Source: Haloferula sp. BvORR071
GTDB taxonomy: Bacteria > Verrucomicrobiota > Verrucomicrobiia > Verrucomicrobiales > Akkermansiaceae
Direction: 5' to 3'
Assembly: GCF_000739615.1 (NCBI RefSeq)
Contig: NZ_BATP01000007.1
Location: forward strand, 1 to 64,000
DNA: 64,000 nt
A model generated the notes under the pieces. The model saw nothing but the letters and a program-made list of their open reading frames with translations. It was not told where the DNA came from and searched no databases. The position numbers and the translations under genes are program-made. Below, piece after piece: positions 60,640 to 64,000 of this stretch (the stretch's first letter is position 1; each line of letters opens with the position of its first letter).

Positions 60640-61535
60640 AAGAGCGCAAGGACGGAGTAATCAGCGCGGTGGCCGCCTTCCTTATGTGGGGGGTGCTGCC
60701 GATTTTCTGGAAGGGTCTGATCTTCCTGCCGCCGGTCACGATCATCGCCCAGCGCACGGTTTGGTCGCTGGTCCTACTGGCCATCGTGATCGGCCTCCAG
60801 CGCCAGACCGGCAAGGTGCTGCGCGGACTGGCCTCTTGGCGTAGCGTGGGCTGGCACCTGCTTTCCGGCGGTCTACTGGCCTCGAACTGGCTACTCTACG
60901 TCTGGGCCACGCTGAACGGCCACATCCTGGAGGCGGCGCTGGGCTACTACCTGAATCCCTTCCTGAACATGCTGTTCGGCGCTATGTTCTTCGGCGAGCG
61001 CCAGACCCGGCTGCAGATGCTCGCGGTGGCCGTGGCGGCCGCGGGCGTGGCCATCCAGGTCTATGCTCTGAGGGGCATCCCTTGGATCGCGCTAGTGCTG
61101 GCGCTGACTTTTGCGCTCTACGGCGTGGTCCGGAAGCGGGCACCGCTGGAAGCACTGCCGGGACTGACGGCGGAAACCATCTTGCTGGCCCCCCTGGCCT
61201 TGGGCTGGCTGATCTGGGAAAACGTCCACGGAGTGCCAGTCTTCGGCGGCAACATGCACCAAGCCGGCTTGGTCGTCTTCACCGGCGTGGCGACCGCCCT
61301 GCCGCTGCTCTGCTTCGGTCATGCCGCGCGGACGATCCGGCTGACGACCTTGGGGATCTTGCAATTCATGGCCCCCACCCTGCAGTTCGTGATCGGTTGG
61401 AAATTCTACGGCGAGCCGATGACTCAGGCTCGGCTGATGTCCTTTGCCCTGATCTGGACGGCCGTGGCGGTCTATGCCGCGGATGCCCTCACCCGTGGCA
61501 AAAGAAAAGCCGCCCCGGATGAGGCGGCTTCCTGA
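60636..61535 (+). CDS. rarD: RarD-family EamA transporter
   Basis: A 299-aa transporter with ten hydrophobic segments in two EamA halves. It begins VKERKDGVISAVAAFLMWGV from GTG 60636, which overlaps the LON gene stop. RarD landmarks are NWLLYVWATLNGHILEAALGYYLNP and GILQFMAPTLQFVIGW. E. coli RarD is chloramphenicol-sensitive, but the natural substrate is not known. A hairpin over its last codons also serves the convergent bactofilin gene. Confidence 0.9.
   Translation: MKERKDGVISAVAAFLMWGVLPIFWKGLIFLPPVTIIAQRTVWSLVLLAIVIGLQRQTGKVLRGLASWRSVGWHLLSGGLLASNWLLYVWATLNGHILEAALGYYLNPFLNMLFGAMFFGERQTRLQMLAVAVAAAGVAIQVYALRGIPWIALVLALTFALYGVVRKRAPLEALPGLTAETILLAPLALGWLIWENVHGVPVFGGNMHQAGLVVFTGVATALPLLCFGHAARTIRLTTLGILQFMAPTLQFVIGWKFYGEPMTQARLMSFALIWTAVAVYAADALTRGKRKAAPDEAAS
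61499..61530 (-). terminator. Terminator of the bactofilin gene, inside the 3' end of rarD
   Basis: On the minus strand AAGCCGCC-TCATCCGG-GGCGGCTT (61530 to 61507) is followed by TTCTTTTGCC. This is a stem and T-rich tail placed 30 bases after the bactofilin stop. On the plus strand the same stem overlaps the last rarD codons but lacks a T-run, so it would act mainly on the bactofilin message. Confidence 0.7.
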
Positions 61536-61560
61536 AAAATGATTGCGCGTCCGGGCTGGC

Positions 61561-61878
61561 TCAGCCGATCTCGGTGCGGCCGGAAAGCTGCGCGCCTTCC
61601 TCCATCGAGAACATCTTGGCCTTGATGTCACCATCGAGGCGGGACTTGGCCTTCAGCTCGCAGCGCTCGCCGGTGATCTTGCCCTCGACCTTGCCGAAGA
61701 CCTTCACGTCGCCAGCGGTCACGTTGCCCTTGATCATGGCGTTTTCGCCGATGGTCACGCGGCCCTTCTCGGAGATGATCTCGCCCTCGATCTTCCCGTC
61801 GATGATCATGTCATTGGAGAAGCGAATGGAGCCGGTGATTTCGATCCCGCTCGCGAGCACGTTCGTTGCGTTGGCCAT
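61561..61878 (-). CDS. Bactofilin-family cytoskeletal protein
   Basis: A 105-aa bactofilin, with the regular beta-helix signature of alternating hydrophobic residues: IEITGSIRFSNDMIIDGKIEG, VTIGENAMIKGNVTAGDVKVFGKVEG, and LDGDIKAKMFSMEEGAQLSG. Bactofilins polymerise without nucleotide and position cell-wall or surface-associated enzymes. It is divergent from the FHA gene and convergent with rarD. Confidence 0.93.
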   Translation of the reverse strand: MANATNVLASGIEITGSIRFSNDMIIDGKIEGEIISEKGRVTIGENAMIKGNVTAGDVKVFGKVEGKITGERCELKAKSRLDGDIKAKMFSMEEGAQLSGRTEIG

Positions 61879-62088
61879 GGTGCAGAGAATTCAGCAGAGC
61901 TTGAGCGGCTTGGCAATCGGATTTCCCCGGGCAAAACAGGCCAAAAAGGCCCTGTCGGGGTCCGAAAAAAGGCTTAGAGGGCCCCTGGCGGCGTCATTCG
62001 CCCCCAAGTCCTTGAAGAGACGGACTTTTTCCGTGCAGAGTTGCTGGTTTTGGCGCTAGAAAGGGCGGCAGATTCACGTCTTTCACCC

Positions 62089-62748
62089 ATGCCGCGCGTC
62101 ACCATTACTATCGCCGATCGCAGTCCCCAGCCCTACCGCTTCCAGCTTGACCGGATGAAGGTCAACATCGGCCGCGGCAGCGAGAACGACATTGTGATCG
62201 ATGACGGCTCGGCTTCGGTGCGCCATGCGGTGATGGAGCGGATCGACGGCGGCTACCAGCTCCGCGATTTGGGCTCCACCAACGGTATCAAGCTGGACGG
62301 CGAGCGGCACGAGGTGATCCCGCTGCGGCATGGCCTGACCGTGAAGGTCGGTGATGTGGCCTTCGATTTCACGCTGACCGAAGAGGAGCGCGAGGCGCTC
62401 GCCCGCGAAAAACCGCAACAGGAATCGCCGATTGTCCGCGAGGACTTCGGAGGTGCCCCGAAGAAGCCCGCTGTAGCCGGCGGCCCGGCCCGCCCCGCCC
62501 CGGCACCGGCGCGCCAGGTGATCTACGAGACCCAGCCGAGCGCCTCGGCGAGCTTCTTCATGACCCTGTTCTTCTTGGCCTTGGCGATCGGTGCCTTTTG
62601 GCTGGGCATGGACCTCCGCCACAAGAGCTTGAACCAAGGACGCTCCCTGATGCAAGACATCCAGGGTTCCGCGGCTGGAGTGAAGGTTCCCCCGCCAGCT
62701 ACCGGCGGCGAAGAGAAGAAGGAGGAAACGCCTCCGCCCGCCAAGTGA
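62089..62748 (+). CDS. FHA-domain membrane protein
   Basis: A 219-aa protein. The FHA domain at about 1-105 shows the phosphothreonine-binding motifs: NIGRGSENDIVIDDGSAS with the conserved Arg and Ser, then H in VRHAVMER, and LRDLGSTNGIKLDG. A Pro/Ala-rich linker, one membrane helix (about 160-180) and a charged, Pro-rich tail follow. It would bring a phospho-protein signal to the membrane. The ATG at 62089 was chosen. No kinase gene is adjacent. Confidence 0.9.
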   Translation: MPRVTITIADRSPQPYRFQLDRMKVNIGRGSENDIVIDDGSASVRHAVMERIDGGYQLRDLGSTNGIKLDGERHEVIPLRHGLTVKVGDVAFDFTLTEEEREALAREKPQQESPIVREDFGGAPKKPAVAGGPARPAPAPARQVIYETQPSASASFFMTLFFLALAIGAFWLGMDLRHKSLNQGRSLMQDIQGSAAGVKVPPPATGGEEKKEETPPPAK

Positions 62749-62758
62749 GAGCCTGAGC

Positions 62759-63811
62759 TTATTCCTCCTCGCCCACCGTCTCGTCCCGCTGGTAAATCGG
62801 GAGCTGGCGGTAGGGCACGGTGAAGGCGAGCACCATCATGGCGGTGCCGTAGATGCTGCCGGCCTCGCGGCTATTCCATGAGCCGTCTTCCTGCTGCTTC
62901 TTGACGTAGGTATCGTACATCCAGTTCGCGTAGTCGTTCCAGTAGCGGCCACCGATCTGGAAGGTGCCTTGGGCATTGTAGTAGTTGCCGTAGAACTCGA
63001 ACTGGTCTCCGGGCAGGTCCCGGAAGGTCTTCATCACATAGTCGGCGGCAGCGATGGTCTCCGGCGAGCCGTGCTTGCCGCAGAGTTCCAGGCAGAGCAG
63101 GCCCATACCCGTAAGCGAGCGCTGGTGGTTGTCCTGATCCATGTAGCCGAAGTGGCCCTCCTTCTTGTTCTGGTGCCGGGCGAGGTAGGCCACGGCATCG
63201 GCTATCGCCTTGTCCGGCACCGCCGCGCCATTGAGCTTCGCCGAGCGTAGCGCCATGAGGGCCCAGCCGCTGCAGGAGGTATCGCTATCGCGGGACCCGG
63301 GGTGGTAGCGCCAACCGCCTTGATGGCGCTCCTCTTTGTCCATGGCTTGGGCGCGGAGGATCAACTGGAGTGCGCGCGGAAGGGCCTTCGCGATCTTCTC
63401 TTGACGCGTGGGATCGACCATGCCGCTGACTTCGGAAAGGAAGAGCGTCGAGATGTTGTGGGCATACATCGGCCCGCTGCCGGCGTTGCCCTTCTCGAAG
63501 AGGCCGTTCTCAAGCTGGTTATCGAGGACGAAGTCGATGCACTTGTTCAGAGTGACGACATAGGGTCCTTCGGTGGGAAGATGGCCCTTCGAAAGGATCG
63601 CCATTCCTGCGAGCGCTGGGACACCGGTGGAATCGCCGTAACCTTCCGGAAAGGAGCCGTCTTCGCGCTGGACCCGCGAAAGATATTCCAAGGCGCGCTC
63701 AACCGCGGGATCGACGCGGTCCTTCCACTCTGCGAAGACCGGATCGGCGGTCTCCGCAGCAAAGGCGGAAGCACCTGTTAGAAGGAGAATAGCAGCGGCG
63801 AGTGATCTCAT
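62759..63811 (-). CDS. Secreted alpha/alpha-toroid (squalene-cyclase/prenyltransferase-fold) protein
   Basis: A 350-aa protein with a signal peptide (MRSLAAAILLLTGASAFAAE). It has repeated QW-like helical units: LEYLSRVQREDGSFPEGYG, DFVLDNQLENGLFEKG, GGWRYHPGSRDSDTSCSGWA and VKKQQEDGSWNSRE. These match the prenyltransferase/squalene-oxidase repeat, but no DXDD cyclase motif is visible. Such toroids in Verrucomicrobia and Planctomycetes are common and of unknown function. Its ATG overlaps the stop of the upstream gene (ATGA). Confidence 0.8.
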   Translation of the reverse strand: MRSLAAAILLLTGASAFAAETADPVFAEWKDRVDPAVERALEYLSRVQREDGSFPEGYGDSTGVPALAGMAILSKGHLPTEGPYVVTLNKCIDFVLDNQLENGLFEKGNAGSGPMYAHNISTLFLSEVSGMVDPTRQEKIAKALPRALQLILRAQAMDKEERHQGGWRYHPGSRDSDTSCSGWALMALRSAKLNGAAVPDKAIADAVAYLARHQNKKEGHFGYMDQDNHQRSLTGMGLLCLELCGKHGSPETIAAADYVMKTFRDLPGDQFEFYGNYYNAQGTFQIGGRYWNDYANWMYDTYVKKQQEDGSWNSREAGSIYGTAMMVLAFTVPYRQLPIYQRDETVGEEE

Positions 63812-64000
63812 TTCGCGCTCATCGTTTCGAAGTATTTCTTCACCAGCCCGCGGTATTCCTCGGGCACCCCGGCACCGCCGCCGCCGACATCAGACTTCAG
63901 GGTGGCTTGGATCTTTTCCCAATCGGAGGCGCTGATGCCGAGCTTGGCCAGCTCCGGCGGCACGCCCGGATCGGCTTCCGGAGTGCGCTGGTTCTCATCC
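63808..64000 (-). CDS. C-terminal fragment of a hypothetical protein
   Basis: 64 codons enter from the window edge and end at TGA 63808-63810. The tail reads PPELAKLGISASDWEKIQATL, then a Gly-rich turn and VPEEYRGLVKKYFETMSAK. This is a helical C-terminus typical of proteins encoded just upstream of secreted toroid proteins in this phylum. The stop overlaps the toroid gene start by ATGA, so the two are coupled. The family is not identified. Confidence 0.6.
   Translation of the reverse strand, partial: DENQRTPEADPGVPPELAKLGISASDWEKIQATLKSDVGGGGAGVPEEYRGLVKKYFETMSAK

Overview
The window is 64 kb of GC-rich bacterial chromosome (roughly two-thirds G+C by eye), densely coding on both strands. 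It reads as a verrucomicrobium, probably Verrucomicrobiae of the Luteolibacter/Haloferula type. The pointers are a run of three prepilin-like proteins like the 'Verru_Chthon cassette', large secreted FG-GAP proteins with a shared C-terminal tail, discoidin-domain sensor kinases, and several REP-like palindromes with a RAYT transposase. The phylum is an inference from gene content; there is no rRNA in the window. The only RNA gene seen is a tRNA-Ala(GGC).

Layout. 0-8.6 kb: an N-terminal gene fragment, thiH / membrane protein / thiS, a minus-strand maf - lipid kinase - sanA unit, an orphan zinc-binding lipid-free ABC receptor, and a NarL-type two-component pair. 8.7-20 kb: eight co-directional genes, mostly overlapping or nearly so. 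They encode class I HMG-CoA reductase, a six-hairpin glycosidase, a UbiA prenyltransferase, a pyruvate-phosphate-dikinase-like enzyme built like rifampin phosphotransferase, a BtaA/DUF3419 transferase, a prenol-kinase/DUF92 fusion, a GNAT protein and an OleC-like adenylating enzyme. This looks like an uncharacterised isoprenoid or polar-lipid pathway and is my first candidate for an undescribed system. 20-26 kb: aroB, three pseudopilins, galE and a Gly/Gln-rich lipoprotein. 26-31 kb: a PLP decarboxylase, then a low-GC defence island (Septu-like HNH nuclease plus ATPase, and an hsdS remnant), then a rhomboid protease.

31-42.6 kb is mostly housekeeping: nuoB-nuoC, a secretin-domain protein divergent from nuoB across a perfect TGTGA-N6-TCACA site, trpA-dapF, a VapBC-like toxin-antitoxin pair, dapA-dapB-folK-panB, a small DUF4279-like protein, an RF-1-domain rescue factor, thyA, a channel-like membrane protein, folA and a DUF3127 protein with an SSB-like tail. 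42.9-49.2 kb: two intact FG-GAP beta-propeller paralogues and a third that is broken and internally deleted. 49.2-58 kb: cinA and rsfS on the minus strand, then a 2,297-residue secreted protein with a secretin-N-like insert. 58-59 kb: a RAYT transposase between 36-bp inverted repeats, then tRNA-Ala. 59-64 kb: a degenerate M28-like protein, a LON-domain protein, rarD, a bactofilin, an FHA protein and a secreted alpha/alpha-toroid protein, with a C-terminal fragment running off the end.

All calls were made by reading sequence and recognising motifs; no database search was run. Gene starts given as GTG or TTG are judgement calls explained in the entries.
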